Assembly (NCBI RefSeq): GCF_009649955.1
Contig: NZ_CP045875.1
Coordinates: 3,046,001-3,110,000 of the forward strand
Length of the DNA stretch: 64,000 nt
Origin: Heliorestis convoluta
GTDB lineage: Bacteria > Bacillota > Desulfitobacteriia > Heliobacteriales > Heliobacteriaceae
Direction of reading: 5' to 3'
Shown here: positions 17,224-25,780 of the stretch, in pieces
Layout: every line of letters starts with the position of its first letter
How positions within the stretch are numbered: position 1 is the stretch's first letter
Program-made: the position numbers and the translations under genes
Notes under the pieces: generated by a model
The model's database searches: none
The model's input: only the letters and a program-made list of their open reading frames with translations
What the model was told of the DNA's origin: nothing

Positions 17224-17281
17224 ATACCCCCGAGGGTATTTCTTCTCTCTTTATAGTACTTTCTTCTGCTTAAAAAAGCAA
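17224..17281 (-). promoter_or_regulatory. Promoter with CsoR/CstR-like operator upstream of the TlpA gene
   Basis: On the minus strand TTGCTT (17276-17281) and TACTAT (17253-17258) are 17 bases apart. Between the -10 and the ribosome binding site lies the palindrome ATACCCCCGAGGGTAT (17224-17239), with perfect ATACCC/GGGTAT half sites and a GC-rich centre. This resembles operators of the CsoR/CstR family (copper or persulfide sensing). No csoR gene is in the window. Confidence 0.6.
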
Positions 17282-17374
17282 GGGAACGTGAAAGTGAAAA
17301 GTATCCAGTGCTTTTATAGTTCGTAGAAAATACTAAATTTATGAAGAAAAACTCTATGCCTTCAAGCACAGAAA

Positions 17375-17414
17375 AAAAGCCTTGTTTGTTTCACGTGAAC
17401 AACAAGGCTTTTTA
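17375..17414. terminator. Bidirectional intrinsic terminator
   Basis: AAAAAGCCTTGTT pairs with AACAAGGCTTTTT; the centre is itself palindromic (TTCACGTGAA). It lies just after the stop of the ferritin-like gene (minus strand), where it forms a stem plus T run. Confidence 0.85.
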
Positions 17415-17432
17415 TTTTCTCTTATGAATAAG

Positions 17433-17912
17433 CTATGCGTTTTCTATTATTTTACGCAATTCAACTAACTTTAAGATATGCTCCTGTTCCTGGCGAATTA
17501 GTTCCTTAACGGGCTCTTTATCGCTTTCTGAAACAAGACGCAGAAGCTCGTTAAAGAAAAGAATGGATTCTTTTTCAAAGCGAATGGCTAGATCTATGGC
17601 ATCTTGATCTGTTTGTATTTGTGCTACCAACTTTTCCACTTCTGGTGCTTTTCCAAAAACATTGCTCTCAATTAAAAATGTAAGGTACGCTTCATATTCA
17701 CCATCATATTGTTGAGGTGCCTGGTAGTCGCCTAAACGATCTCGTAAGCTTTGAAAATCTTTAATATGCTGTTGTTCTGCAGCAGCCAAATATTGAAGAA
17801 CATGATGTGCTTGGCCGCTTTTTACTTTACCAAGCAAGCTTTTGTAAAAAGCTTCACCATTTCTCTCGATAGCCACAGCAAACTCAACAATTTCGCTAGA
17901 TTTAAAAAGCAT
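17433..17912 (-). CDS. Ferritin-like (rubrerythrin-type) di-iron protein
   Basis: A 159-residue four-helix protein with iron ligands spaced as in rubrerythrins: Glu in AIERNGEAFY, ExxH in AAAEQQHIKDF, Glu in RFEKESILFF and ExxH in RQEQEHILKL. The C-terminal rubredoxin domain of classical rubrerythrin is absent. ATG 17912 is chosen from the family N-terminus (FKSSEIVEFAVAIE); the AAGGAG upstream is somewhat far. Likely a peroxide-scavenging or iron-binding protein, in keeping with the TlpA and thioredoxin-reductase-like neighbours. Confidence 0.85.
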   Translation of the reverse strand: MLFKSSEIVEFAVAIERNGEAFYKSLLGKVKSGQAHHVLQYLAAAEQQHIKDFQSLRDRLGDYQAPQQYDGEYEAYLTFLIESNVFGKAPEVEKLVAQIQTDQDAIDLAIRFEKESILFFNELLRLVSESDKEPVKELIRQEQEHILKLVELRKIIENA

Positions 17913-18043
17913 GAAATCCCCACTCTCCTTTTTCATGAACATGTTACCACAAAAGACAAAAAGAAGTCTACCCAGAATTGCATAGGGAATTTATAAGAGC
18001 CATGATTAGAAAAAACATGTTCCTAGGGACAATGGAGGTCAGC

Positions 18044-18916
18044 TTAGGCACGGCGACTGTCTAAAAAAGAAACAGCAGATAAAGACGCAATGCCCCCCTG
18101 ACCAACGGCTTTTGCTAGTTGATAAGGTTTGCCGGTACAATCACCGGCCGCAAAAGCGCCTGGAACATTCGTTGCCATATTTTCATCTACTACTATAGCA
18201 CCTTGCTTTGTCTCTAGACCAGGTAGCAGTACATCAGCACGCTGTGTTTCACGAATGATAAAAAGACCTTCCACTGGGACAGTACTGTTTTCAAGAACCA
18301 GTGCCTGTAGTTTATCATCTTTGCCTTCGAGAGCTAGCGGTTTTTCTTGTAATACTTCCATATTGGACAAGGGGGTTCGAGTTTTCATGCCTTTTACGGG
18401 ATAGTAGAAGATCTTATCAACGATTTCAGATAGAAAGGTTGCCTCTTCCCATCCTTCTTCTTCCGTAAAATCAACAAGTGCTACCTTTTTATCACGATAG
18501 AGAGGTCCGTCGCAGGTGGCGCAATAAGAGACACCGCGACCTAAATAATCATTTTCCCCTTCTAAAGGCTTTTCTATGTGCACGCCCGTAGCAATAATTA
18601 TAGCTTTGCTTTCATATTCTTTTGTGCCACTTTTTGCCACGAAAAAGTCGCCCAGATGATAAATGGAGGAAACTTTTTCGCTTTGAATCGATATGTCCAT
18701 TTTCTTGACATGGTCAAGAAAAAGATCGCGCAACGCTGTACCGTTGATACCGGGAAAGCCAAGATAATTATCGATGCGTTCCGCTTTTTCTAGCCAGGGA
18801 CTACAAACTTTAGATCCTAGAATGAGAAAAGATTTCTTTCGAATTTGTAAGTTCAAAGCTGCTGACAATCCGGCAGGACCGCAACCGATGATCAAAGCGT
18901 CAAATCTTTTTTCCAT
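18044..18916 (-). CDS. Thioredoxin reductase-like flavoprotein
   Basis: A 290-residue FAD-dependent pyridine-nucleotide-disulfide oxidoreductase. GCGPAGLSAALNL is the FAD phosphate loop, YCATCDGPL holds the redox-active CATC pair, and GAFAAGDCTGKPYQLAKAVG is the second FAD motif. The NAD(P) domain in the middle lacks a clean GxGxxA loop (KKVALVDFTEEEGW), so the electron donor may be ferredoxin or altered, as in some clostridial flavin-thioredoxin reductases. GGAGG eight bases before ATG 18916. Probably part of thiol redox balance. Confidence 0.87.
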   Translation of the reverse strand: MEKRFDALIIGCGPAGLSAALNLQIRKKSFLILGSKVCSPWLEKAERIDNYLGFPGINGTALRDLFLDHVKKMDISIQSEKVSSIYHLGDFFVAKSGTKEYESKAIIIATGVHIEKPLEGENDYLGRGVSYCATCDGPLYRDKKVALVDFTEEEGWEEATFLSEIVDKIFYYPVKGMKTRTPLSNMEVLQEKPLALEGKDDKLQALVLENSTVPVEGLFIIRETQRADVLLPGLETKQGAIVVDENMATNVPGAFAAGDCTGKPYQLAKAVGQGGIASLSAVSFLDSRRA

Positions 18917-19137
18917 ACAAGAATGCCTCCGTAAAGAAGAATAAATGTTCTATAGAGAGAGGGCTCTAAACACGAAATGGTTTAATTGTCAAGTCTAGCG
19001 TAACCTATTCAACCAAAAAATACTATACTAATCTTGACAAAAATAAAAAACAATGCATCTTCTTTCTTGGTTCATGGAACAAAAGGGTATGTGAAAAAAG
19101 AAAAAAAATATTCTGCCTAGGAATGATTGTTTAACCA

Positions 19138-19166
19138 TTGACGATAGCTGGTAAGAGCGTTATAAT
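19138..19166 (+). promoter_or_regulatory. SigmaA-type promoter
   Basis: TTGACG (19138-19143), 17-base spacer, TATAAT (19161-19166). The only downstream gene is the 119-residue unknown protein, 44 bases further on. Confidence 0.75.
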
Positions 19167-19209
19167 ATTCTTAAAATTTAGTATTCTCTGTAAAGGGGAG
19201 GGTGAGTCA

Positions 19210-19569
19210 GTGACTTCAAGAGAAGATATGGCCATGGAATTCATCAACATGTCACTGGAAGAACTACAAGCCGAAGCTGAGCGTCTTGAGTCTACTTGTC
19301 GGGAATCCGGCAATATGGAGAGTCAGATTCGCCTTTCCGTGGTTAGAGCGGTCATTTACCAACAGAGTTGTCAGAAAATTTACGAAGCGGAACGTCGTAT
19401 GGCTGTGACCTACGAAAAAGCCAAAGGAAAGTCTGGAAGAGTGTGGTATGTGCCTCCAAAAACAGAAAGCCACCCTACAAGAGTCTTCTATATGGGACGT
19501 AGTGGTAAGATCAACTCAGCATCTTTTAATGATATGTTAGGCGATATTGGAGAAGCTATATCTCGCTAG
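19210..19569 (+). CDS. Hypothetical protein, 119 residues
   Basis: GTG 19210 with GGGGAGGG six bases upstream is chosen over the longer frame from 19138, whose first codons overlap the promoter. A helical N-terminal half (MSLEELQAEAERLESTCRE) is followed by a segment with RVWYVPPKTESHP and VFYMGRSGK. No signal peptide or recognised domain. It stands alone between its own promoter and a long hairpin, so it is a monocistronic gene of unknown role. Confidence 0.75.
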   Translation: MTSREDMAMEFINMSLEELQAEAERLESTCRESGNMESQIRLSVVRAVIYQQSCQKIYEAERRMAVTYEKAKGKSGRVWYVPPKTESHPTRVFYMGRSGKINSASFNDMLGDIGEAISR

Positions 19570-19623
19570 AAGATGCAGCAGTATCGAAAGTTGCCTTCAA
19601 AATAACAATGAATCAAAAAGTGA

Positions 19624-19653
19624 GCCCCCATCGTTTTTAAAAACGATGGGGGC
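19624..19653. terminator. Perfect 30-bp palindrome, terminator-like
   Basis: Arms GCCCCCATCGTTTTT and AAAAACGATGGGGGC are perfectly complementary without a spacer. It follows the 119-residue gene by 54 bases. There is no T run, so it may be a terminator read with limited efficiency or a protein site. Confidence 0.6.
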
Positions 19654-20194
19654 CTTACTTATGATATCGATTAGTACATAATTTAACATATTACGTCTAT
19701 TTCTATGGTGAAAAAAAACAAAAAGCATTTGTCAGATATCAAAAGTATTCAAAATTTTTTGAGAAAAGGGAATTATAAAATTCTGTCTAATAAGTAATAC
19801 ACAAAGACAATACCAAGTGAACATATAGATATACACTTGAATGTTAAACTATTCACAATAAACAGTGAGGTAAGTCATTGTGATAATGCAAGAAATAATG
19901 TGATAATTTAAGAGAATCAGAAAAATATGCTAGACAATTGGTATATTAGCCCATCCAGAAATAGTTGACTACTTTTGTTGACACATGATAAACTATTCAA
20001 CGTTCTCAAATTTAATTTAGAATGCGCGCATTTTATAAAAGGATAAGTTAGAAGGAGGCTTGCGAAAAAAAGTACTAACTTTGGGTGACCTAGTTTCCTG
20101 AAGTTCTTTCATGCTTCTACAAAGTCGTAAATAAAAAACAAAAGCAAGAAAAGTAACCAGACCATTACAAATCTGGGTCGAAAGGGGCAGCGTT
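19654..20194 (+). promoter_or_regulatory. Long AT-rich regulatory region before sdhCAB
   Basis: About 540 bases without a gene. It contains TGTGATAAT twice exactly 20 bases apart (19879 and 19899), TAAACTATTCA twice (19845 and 19989), a TTGACT (19965) with a weak -10 (GATAAA) and, nearer the gene, an inverted repeat AAGTTAG/CTAACTT (about 20045-20078) that could form a leader hairpin. The spacing by two helical turns suggests binding of a dimeric regulator. Which protein binds is unknown. Confidence 0.45.
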
Positions 20195-20806
20195 ATGGCG
20201 TCTAACAATCATTTTGCCATCCGAAAAGTGCACTCTTTGCTCGGCATTATCCCTATTGGACTCTTCTTTCTAGAGCATACTATCACCAATTCCATGGCGA
20301 TTCTGGGAGAAGAGATGTGGATGCTTTTTGTATCTTTTCTTCACAATCTTCCCTTTAAGATCTTCTTAGAGGTTGGTCTCATTTTTCTTCCTATTGCATT
20401 TCACGCTCTTTATGGACTCTGGGTTGTTTACGGTGCAAAGAACAATGTCTTGCGATACAGTTACTTTAAGAACTGGATGTTCTATCTACAACGAATTACA
20501 GCCATTATAACCTTGGTGTTTGTAGTCTGGCACGTATGGACATTGAAAGCGGCCAATCTTTATTATTCGCAAAGCTACTTCCAGGCTATGGGAGAAATGC
20601 TTTCTAACCCGCTGATTTTCGCAGCCTATCTAATTGGTTTTCTAGCAGCAGCTTTTCACTTTACCAATGGTATTTGGAGCTTCCTTGTTGCCTGGGGCGT
20701 AACCATTGGCCCGAAAGCACAAAAAGTATCTTTTGCTCTATGTATGGGATTTTTCGCTGTATTATCGGCAGCAGGCATCGGATCCCTGATCTCTTTTCTG
20801 CAGTAA
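20195..20806 (+). CDS. sdhC: Succinate dehydrogenase/fumarate reductase cytochrome b subunit
   Basis: A 203-residue membrane anchor of the Bacillus/Wolinella type with five membrane helices. Candidate haem-ligand histidines sit in KVHSLLGIIPIGLFFLEH, FHALYG, VWHVW and AFHFTNGIWSF, fitting a di-haem b subunit that exchanges electrons with menaquinone. ATG 20195 after AAAGGGG. First gene of sdhCAB. In an anaerobe the complex may work as a fumarate reductase or in succinate oxidation during propionate use. Confidence 0.93.
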   Translation: MASNNHFAIRKVHSLLGIIPIGLFFLEHTITNSMAILGEEMWMLFVSFLHNLPFKIFLEVGLIFLPIAFHALYGLWVVYGAKNNVLRYSYFKNWMFYLQRITAIITLVFVVWHVWTLKAANLYYSQSYFQAMGEMLSNPLIFAAYLIGFLAAAFHFTNGIWSFLVAWGVTIGPKAQKVSFALCMGFFAVLSAAGIGSLISFLQ

Positions 20807-20827
20807 AGACGCAAGAGGTGGGATAAT

Positions 20828-22579
20828 ATGGAAACGAAAATTATTGTCGTTGGCGGCGGGTTAGCAGGCCTTATGGCAACGATTAAGATTTGCGAAGCAG
20901 GTGGCAAAGTCGACCTTTTCTCATTAGTATCAGTGAAGCGTTCGCATTCCGTGTGCGCGCAGGGTGGCATCAACGGCGCAGTAAATACAAAAGGGGAAGG
21001 CGATTCCCCAGCAGAACACTTTGATGACACTGTCTACGGAGGAGATTTTCTAGCGAACCAACCGCCTGTAAAAGCTATGTGTGATGCTGCGCCTGGCATT
21101 ATTAACATGCTCGATCGCATGGGTGTTATGTTTAACAGAACGCCGGAAGGCCTTCTAGATTTTCGTCGTTTTGGTGGCACAAAGCATCATCGTACTGCTT
21201 TTGCCGGTGCGACAACAGGCCAACAGCTTCTCTATGCTTTGGATGAGCAAGTTCGTCGTTGGGAAGCAGCAGGCCGTGTTACAAAGTATGAAGGTTGGGA
21301 TTACCTCTCTGCTGTTCTTGACTCCGAAGGGCAATGCCGAGGCATGACAGCACAGAACATGACAACCATGGAAATCAAAGCTTTTCGTGGTGAAGCTGTA
21401 ATTCTAGCCACAGGTGGCATTGGCATGGTCTTTGGCCGTTCCACCAATTCCACCATTAACACAGGCTCACCACAAGGATCTGCCTATCAACAAGGTGTCT
21501 TCTATAGTAACGGTGAAATGATTCAGGTTCACCCTACAGCAATTCCAGGTGAAGACAAACTTCGCTTGATGTCAGAGTCTGCTCGTGGTGAAGGCGGTCG
21601 AGTCTGGACTTATAAAGACGGGAAACCTTGGTATTTTCTAGAAGAGTGGTATCCTGCCTATGGTAACTTGGTGCCTCGTGACGTAGCAACAAGAGCCATT
21701 TATAAAGTTTGCTATGAGCTCAAGCTTGGCGTCAACGGAGAGCCTATGGTTTATCTCGATCTCTCCCATATTGATGCGAAGATGCTCGACCGTAAGCTGG
21801 GCGGCATTATCGAGATTTACGAGAAATTTGTAGGCGAAGATCCTCGTAAAGTGCCCATGAAAATCTTCCCTGGTATGCACTATACCATGGGTGGACTTTG
21901 GACTGACTATAATGGCATGACCAATATCCCGGGTCTTTTTGCCAGTGGTGAAGCAGAGTACCAGTACCATGGTGCCAATCGTCTCGGTGCTAACTCCTTG
22001 CTTTCTGCAATTTACGGCGGTATGGTCTCAGGGCCATCCGTTATGAAATATACTTCAGGGCTCAAAAAGTCTGCCCAGGATCTACCGCAATCTATCTTTG
22101 ATCAAGAAGTCAAAGTCCAGCAAAGCAAAATGGAATCAATCTATAAAATGCAAGGCAACGAGAATCCTTATGTGTTGCATAAAGAGCTCGGTGAGCTGAT
22201 GACGGAGCATGTTACGATCATTCGCTACAATAAAAACCTTCAAAAAGCCGATGAGCAAATTCAAGAACTGATGCAACGATACCATAAGATTGGTTTACCT
22301 GATGCAGCACGTCATGACAATCAATCGGCTATCTTCACTCGCCACTTATGGAACATGCTAGAACTAGCTAGAGCCATTACCGTCGGTGCTCTATTGCGTA
22401 ATGAAAGCCGTGGTTCTCATTACAAGCCTGAGTTTCCCGAACGTGATGATGAGAAATTCCTCAAAACGACCATGGCTCGTTGGACGGCTGAAGGTCCCAA
22501 CATCACCTATGAAGATGTGGACGTGTCTCTGATCAAGCCGCGGCCTCGCCGATATGACGTGGACAAGGAGGCGAAGTGA
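20828..22579 (+). CDS. sdhA: Succinate dehydrogenase/fumarate reductase flavoprotein
   Basis: A 583-residue catalytic subunit. FAD loop VVGGGLAGLMATIKI at the start, the flavinylated His in SHSVCAQGGING, and HGANRLGANSLLSAIYGG near residue 380 with the family's conserved Arg. It interconverts succinate and fumarate in the cytoplasm, docked to SdhB. It starts 21 bases after sdhC, and its stop lies in the ribosome-binding region of sdhB. Confidence 0.95.
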   Translation: METKIIVVGGGLAGLMATIKICEAGGKVDLFSLVSVKRSHSVCAQGGINGAVNTKGEGDSPAEHFDDTVYGGDFLANQPPVKAMCDAAPGIINMLDRMGVMFNRTPEGLLDFRRFGGTKHHRTAFAGATTGQQLLYALDEQVRRWEAAGRVTKYEGWDYLSAVLDSEGQCRGMTAQNMTTMEIKAFRGEAVILATGGIGMVFGRSTNSTINTGSPQGSAYQQGVFYSNGEMIQVHPTAIPGEDKLRLMSESARGEGGRVWTYKDGKPWYFLEEWYPAYGNLVPRDVATRAIYKVCYELKLGVNGEPMVYLDLSHIDAKMLDRKLGGIIEIYEKFVGEDPRKVPMKIFPGMHYTMGGLWTDYNGMTNIPGLFASGEAEYQYHGANRLGANSLLSAIYGGMVSGPSVMKYTSGLKKSAQDLPQSIFDQEVKVQQSKMESIYKMQGNENPYVLHKELGELMTEHVTIIRYNKNLQKADEQIQELMQRYHKIGLPDAARHDNQSAIFTRHLWNMLELARAITVGALLRNESRGSHYKPEFPERDDEKFLKTTMARWTAEGPNITYEDVDVSLIKPRPRRYDVDKEAK

Positions 22580-22581
22580 TC

Positions 22582-23328
22582 ATGGGAGAAAAAATAAGAG
22601 TACGCGTTAAAAGACAAGACAGCCCAGAAGCACCAGCTCGCTGGGAAGAATTCGATATTCCTTATCGAAAAAACCTTAATGTCATTGCCATGTTGATGCA
22701 TATTCAAAAGAATCCAGTCTTAGCCAACGGGCAAAAGACATCTCCCGTTGTCTATGAATGTAATTGCTTGGAAGAGGTTTGTGGCGCTTGTACGATGGTG
22801 ATTAATGGAAAGCCTCAACAAGCTTGCTCCGCTCTCGTAGATCAACTCCAAAAGCCGATTACACTAGAGCCTTTAAGCAAATTTCCTGTTCTTCGTGATC
22901 TCCATGTGGATCGAAAAAAAATGTTTGAAACCTTAAAGCAGGTAAAAGGCTGGGTTCAAATAGATGGTACCTATGACTTAGGCCCAGGACCTCGAATGGC
23001 ACCAGAAGTGCAAGAATGGGCTTATCCTCTTTCACGCTGCATGACCTGTGGTTGTTGTGCAGAAGCTTGTCCAAATTACAACGAAAAATCGCACTTTATG
23101 GGACCTGCAGCAATATCGCAAGTCCGTCTTTTTAACGCCCATCCAACAGGGGCGATGCAAAAAAACGAACGCCTTGATGCAATTATGGACAAAGGCGGCA
23201 TCAGTGACTGTGGTAACGCCCAGAACTGTGTTCAAGTTTGTCCAAAAGAAATTCCATTGACCACGTCCATTGGTGATATGGGGAGAGAAACGGTAAAACG
23301 TTGGTTCTCCAGAGCATTGCGATCCTAA
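22582..23328 (+). CDS. sdhB: Succinate dehydrogenase/fumarate reductase iron-sulfur subunit
   Basis: A 248-residue protein. [2Fe-2S] ligands in CNCLEEVCGAC plus a later Cys, [4Fe-4S] in CMTCGCCAEACP and [3Fe-4S] in CGNAQNCVQVCP. ATG 22582 has AAGGAGG at ten-base spacing; GTG 22576 is too close to it. It carries electrons from the flavin in SdhA to the haems of SdhC. A hairpin follows the stop. Confidence 0.94.
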   Translation: MGEKIRVRVKRQDSPEAPARWEEFDIPYRKNLNVIAMLMHIQKNPVLANGQKTSPVVYECNCLEEVCGACTMVINGKPQQACSALVDQLQKPITLEPLSKFPVLRDLHVDRKKMFETLKQVKGWVQIDGTYDLGPGPRMAPEVQEWAYPLSRCMTCGCCAEACPNYNEKSHFMGPAAISQVRLFNAHPTGAMQKNERLDAIMDKGGISDCGNAQNCVQVCPKEIPLTTSIGDMGRETVKRWFSRALRS

Positions 23329-23363
23329 GGGTTTAAATAGCTTTAACGGGGTAACTTAAAGAC

Positions 23364-23401
23364 GAAGGAAAGGTCCTGCTTTTATAGCAAGACCTTCCTT
23401 C
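23364..23401 (+). terminator. Terminator-like hairpin after sdhB
   Basis: GAAGGAAAGGTC pairs with GACCTTCCTTC with one bulged base around a 15-base loop. No T run follows, so termination efficiency is unclear. Confidence 0.5.
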
Positions 23402-23466
23402 ATGGAATTAGCAACGTGGCCTGAGTTTTTTATTGGTTGTAAAGGGACGAAGGGATCTCAGGCTTC

Positions 23467-23490
23467 ATCAATGCATATATATGCATTGAT
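23467..23490. promoter_or_regulatory. 24-bp perfect palindrome upstream of sucC
   Basis: Arms ATCAATGCATAT and ATATGCATTGAT are fully self-complementary and symmetric, too AT-rich and spacer-free to be a good terminator. It lies about 185 bases before the sucC start codon in a 350-base intergenic stretch, a typical place and shape for a repressor or activator operator. The cognate protein is unknown. Confidence 0.55.
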
Positions 23491-23675
23491 CGGATCTGAC
23501 CTTTTGTCCTCCCATCCAATAAAAGACGCAGGTCTTTTTGCATATGCGACACTTTTTAGCAGCACCTTCGACAACTTCCAATGAAAGAAACACTTTTTTT
23601 GTAAAGACTTGCCTGTTATTATAGAAGGTGAACTGTTAAAAAGTGTACTGTAAAATGAGGAGGTTTTCTCATACC

Positions 23676-24803
23676 GTGAAATGCTTTGAGTACATGGGCA
23701 AAGAATTGTTCGCACAGTTTGGAATTCCCGTTCCCTCTGGTCGTATGGTAACAACGGCAGAAGAAGCAGAAAAAGTGGCCGCCGAAATTGGACGTCCCGT
23801 TGTCGTAAAATCACAAGTGTTGTCAGGGAAAAGAGGCAAAGCCGGTGGCATTAAGTTTGCTGATACACCGGAAGAAGCAAAAGATGCTGCTGCTGAAATT
23901 TTATCGATGACCGTACAAGGTCACGCTGTGAATCGCCTGTTGGTAGAGGAAAAGTTAAAAATAGAAAGTGAAATTTATGTAGCCATTACCATTGATGGTG
24001 CTTCTCAAGCACCTGTTCTCATTACATCCGCTAAAGGTGGTATGGATATTGAGGAACAGGCTGAAGAAGATATTGTAAAAGTTCACTTAGATGTATTCTT
24101 AGGCTTGCAACCTTATATGGCGAAAGATCTGGCTCGTCGAATTGGCCTAAAAGGTGCTTTGGCCAAAGGTTATAGCGATGTGGTACAGAAAATGTATCGC
24201 TGCATGATTGAAAAAGATGCTGAACTTGTAGAAATCAATCCACTTGTCGTTTCTGGCGATCAAGTAATCGCAGCCGATGCTAAAGTTACCATTGACGACA
24301 GTGCTCTTTATCGCCAAAAAGATATTGAGTATGTTGATGAAGATATGACCGAGATAGAGAAAATGGCACGCGATGCAGGCATCGGTTCTTATGTTCAGCT
24401 TGGTGGCGACATTGCAGTGATGGCCAATGGAGCTGGTATCACCATGGGTACACTGGATATGGTACAGCTGTTTGGCGGAGAACCTGCCAACTTCATGGAT
24501 GCAGGTGGCGGCACTGGCGTAGAAGGAACAGCTAGAGCCATTGAGATTTTGCTAGCACAGAAGCCTAAAGTGATTTTTATTAACATCTTCGGTGGCATCA
24601 CTCGTTGTGATGATGTAGCCAAAGCCCTAGCCTATGTGAAAGAAAATAAAGGTATTCCTGTGCCTGTTGTTGTTCGTATGGTTGGTACGAACGAAGAAGA
24701 AGGCGTAAAGATTCTACAAGAAGTAGGAATCGATGCATACAGGAATATGAAAGAAGCAGCTCAAAAAGCTGTAGAACTTTCTAAAGCTGGGGAGGCACAG
24801 TAA
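23676..24803 (+). CDS. sucC: Succinyl-CoA synthetase (ADP-forming), beta subunit
   Basis: Start GTG 23676 gives MKCFEYMGKELFAQFGIPVP, which matches the family N-terminus; AGGAGG is 12 bases upstream. The 375-residue protein has an ATP-grasp domain (VVVKSQVLSGKRGKAGG) and the C-terminal CoA-ligase part with ANGAGI, FMDAGGGT and FGGITRCDDVA. With SucD it makes or uses succinyl-CoA with ATP. In this cluster it connects succinate to methylmalonyl-CoA mutase. Confidence 0.93.
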   Translation: MKCFEYMGKELFAQFGIPVPSGRMVTTAEEAEKVAAEIGRPVVVKSQVLSGKRGKAGGIKFADTPEEAKDAAAEILSMTVQGHAVNRLLVEEKLKIESEIYVAITIDGASQAPVLITSAKGGMDIEEQAEEDIVKVHLDVFLGLQPYMAKDLARRIGLKGALAKGYSDVVQKMYRCMIEKDAELVEINPLVVSGDQVIAADAKVTIDDSALYRQKDIEYVDEDMTEIEKMARDAGIGSYVQLGGDIAVMANGAGITMGTLDMVQLFGGEPANFMDAGGGTGVEGTARAIEILLAQKPKVIFINIFGGITRCDDVAKALAYVKENKGIPVPVVVRMVGTNEEEGVKILQEVGIDAYRNMKEAAQKAVELSKAGEAQ

Positions 24804-24805
24804 GC

Positions 24806-25672
24806 ATGGCTATTTTAGTAAATGAACAATCTAAGGTTCTTATTCAAGGGATCACAGGAAAACAGGGCACTTTTCATCTGAAAAGAATGCAAGAATTTGG
24901 TACCAACGTTGTCGCTGGCGTAGCGCCAGGCAAAGGCGGTCGCATTCACGAAGGTGTGCCTCTTTATGAAACGGTTTTTGAAGCTGTAGAAGAACATCCC
25001 ATTGATGCTACAGTTCTCTTCATTCCGGCTCCTTATTGTAAAGATGCAGCTTTAGAAGCGATTGAAGCAGGTATCAAAGTTATCGTCATTATCACAGAAC
25101 ATATTCCTGTGATGGACGAATTGTTCATTGTGAATCGGGCTAAGATGAAAGGTGTCACCATTATTGGTCCCAATACTTTTGGTATGGCTTCTTGGAAGTG
25201 CAAGCTAGGTATTCTACCTAACGTTGCTTTTTCACAGGGACCTGTTGGTGTAGTAGCTCGTTCTGGAACCCTTACCTATGAAATTGTAGGCTCTTTGACC
25301 AATGTTGGTATTGGTCAAACGAGTGTGGTGGGTCTCGGTGGTGACCGTGTACCCGGCACGAACTTTATTGATATGCTGAAGCTCTTTGAAGCGGATCCTG
25401 ATACGAAAGCAGTCGTTTTAGTCGGTGAAATCGGTGGCAACGCAGAAGAAGAAGCTTCTGAATATATTAAGACCATGTCCAAGCCAGTGATAGCGTACTT
25501 GGCTGGTAAAAGTGCACCGCCCGGGAAAAGAATGGGACATGCTGGTGCAATTATCGAGCGTGGTAAAGGTACCTATGAAGGCAAAGTGAAAGCCTTGACA
25601 GAAGCAGGTGCCCAGGTTGCCACTTTCCCCTACGAAGTTGTTGATATGATTCAAAAAGTGCTGAAAAAATAG
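24806..25672 (+). CDS. sucD: Succinyl-CoA synthetase, alpha subunit
   Basis: A 288-residue alpha subunit that begins two bases after sucC. CoA-binding Rossmann part at the N-terminus (ITGKQGTFHLKRMQEFG), and the phosphorylated active-site His in GHAGAIIERGKGT. Full length and all motifs intact. Confidence 0.95.
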   Translation: MAILVNEQSKVLIQGITGKQGTFHLKRMQEFGTNVVAGVAPGKGGRIHEGVPLYETVFEAVEEHPIDATVLFIPAPYCKDAALEAIEAGIKVIVIITEHIPVMDELFIVNRAKMKGVTIIGPNTFGMASWKCKLGILPNVAFSQGPVGVVARSGTLTYEIVGSLTNVGIGQTSVVGLGGDRVPGTNFIDMLKLFEADPDTKAVVLVGEIGGNAEEEASEYIKTMSKPVIAYLAGKSAPPGKRMGHAGAIIERGKGTYEGKVKALTEAGAQVATFPYEVVDMIQKVLKK

Positions 25673-25687
25673 TTCCTTCAAAATTGG

Positions 25688-25734
25688 AAGCGATGGGTAC
25701 AATTGCTGCCCTTGTGGCAATGCGCTCATCGCTT
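25688..25734 (+). terminator. Nested hairpin between sucD and the mutase gene
   Basis: Outer arms AAGCGATG/CATCGCTT and inner arms ATTGC/GCAAT form a nested stem. There is no T run, so it may attenuate or process the message and not stop it. Confidence 0.45.
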
Positions 25735-25780
25735 TACTCACATATACCAATGCGATCAATGAGGGAGGTAGAATGCTTTC

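Noticed and set aside
20060-20101. 13-residue leader peptide upstream of sdhC (TTG start after AGGAGG)
   Set aside because: The ribosome binding site is only one base from the start codon, too close for initiation.
23643-23675. Upstream ATG start for sucC
   Set aside because: It would add an unrelated 11-residue extension that contains the AGGAGG site itself; GTG 23676 gives the family N-terminus.
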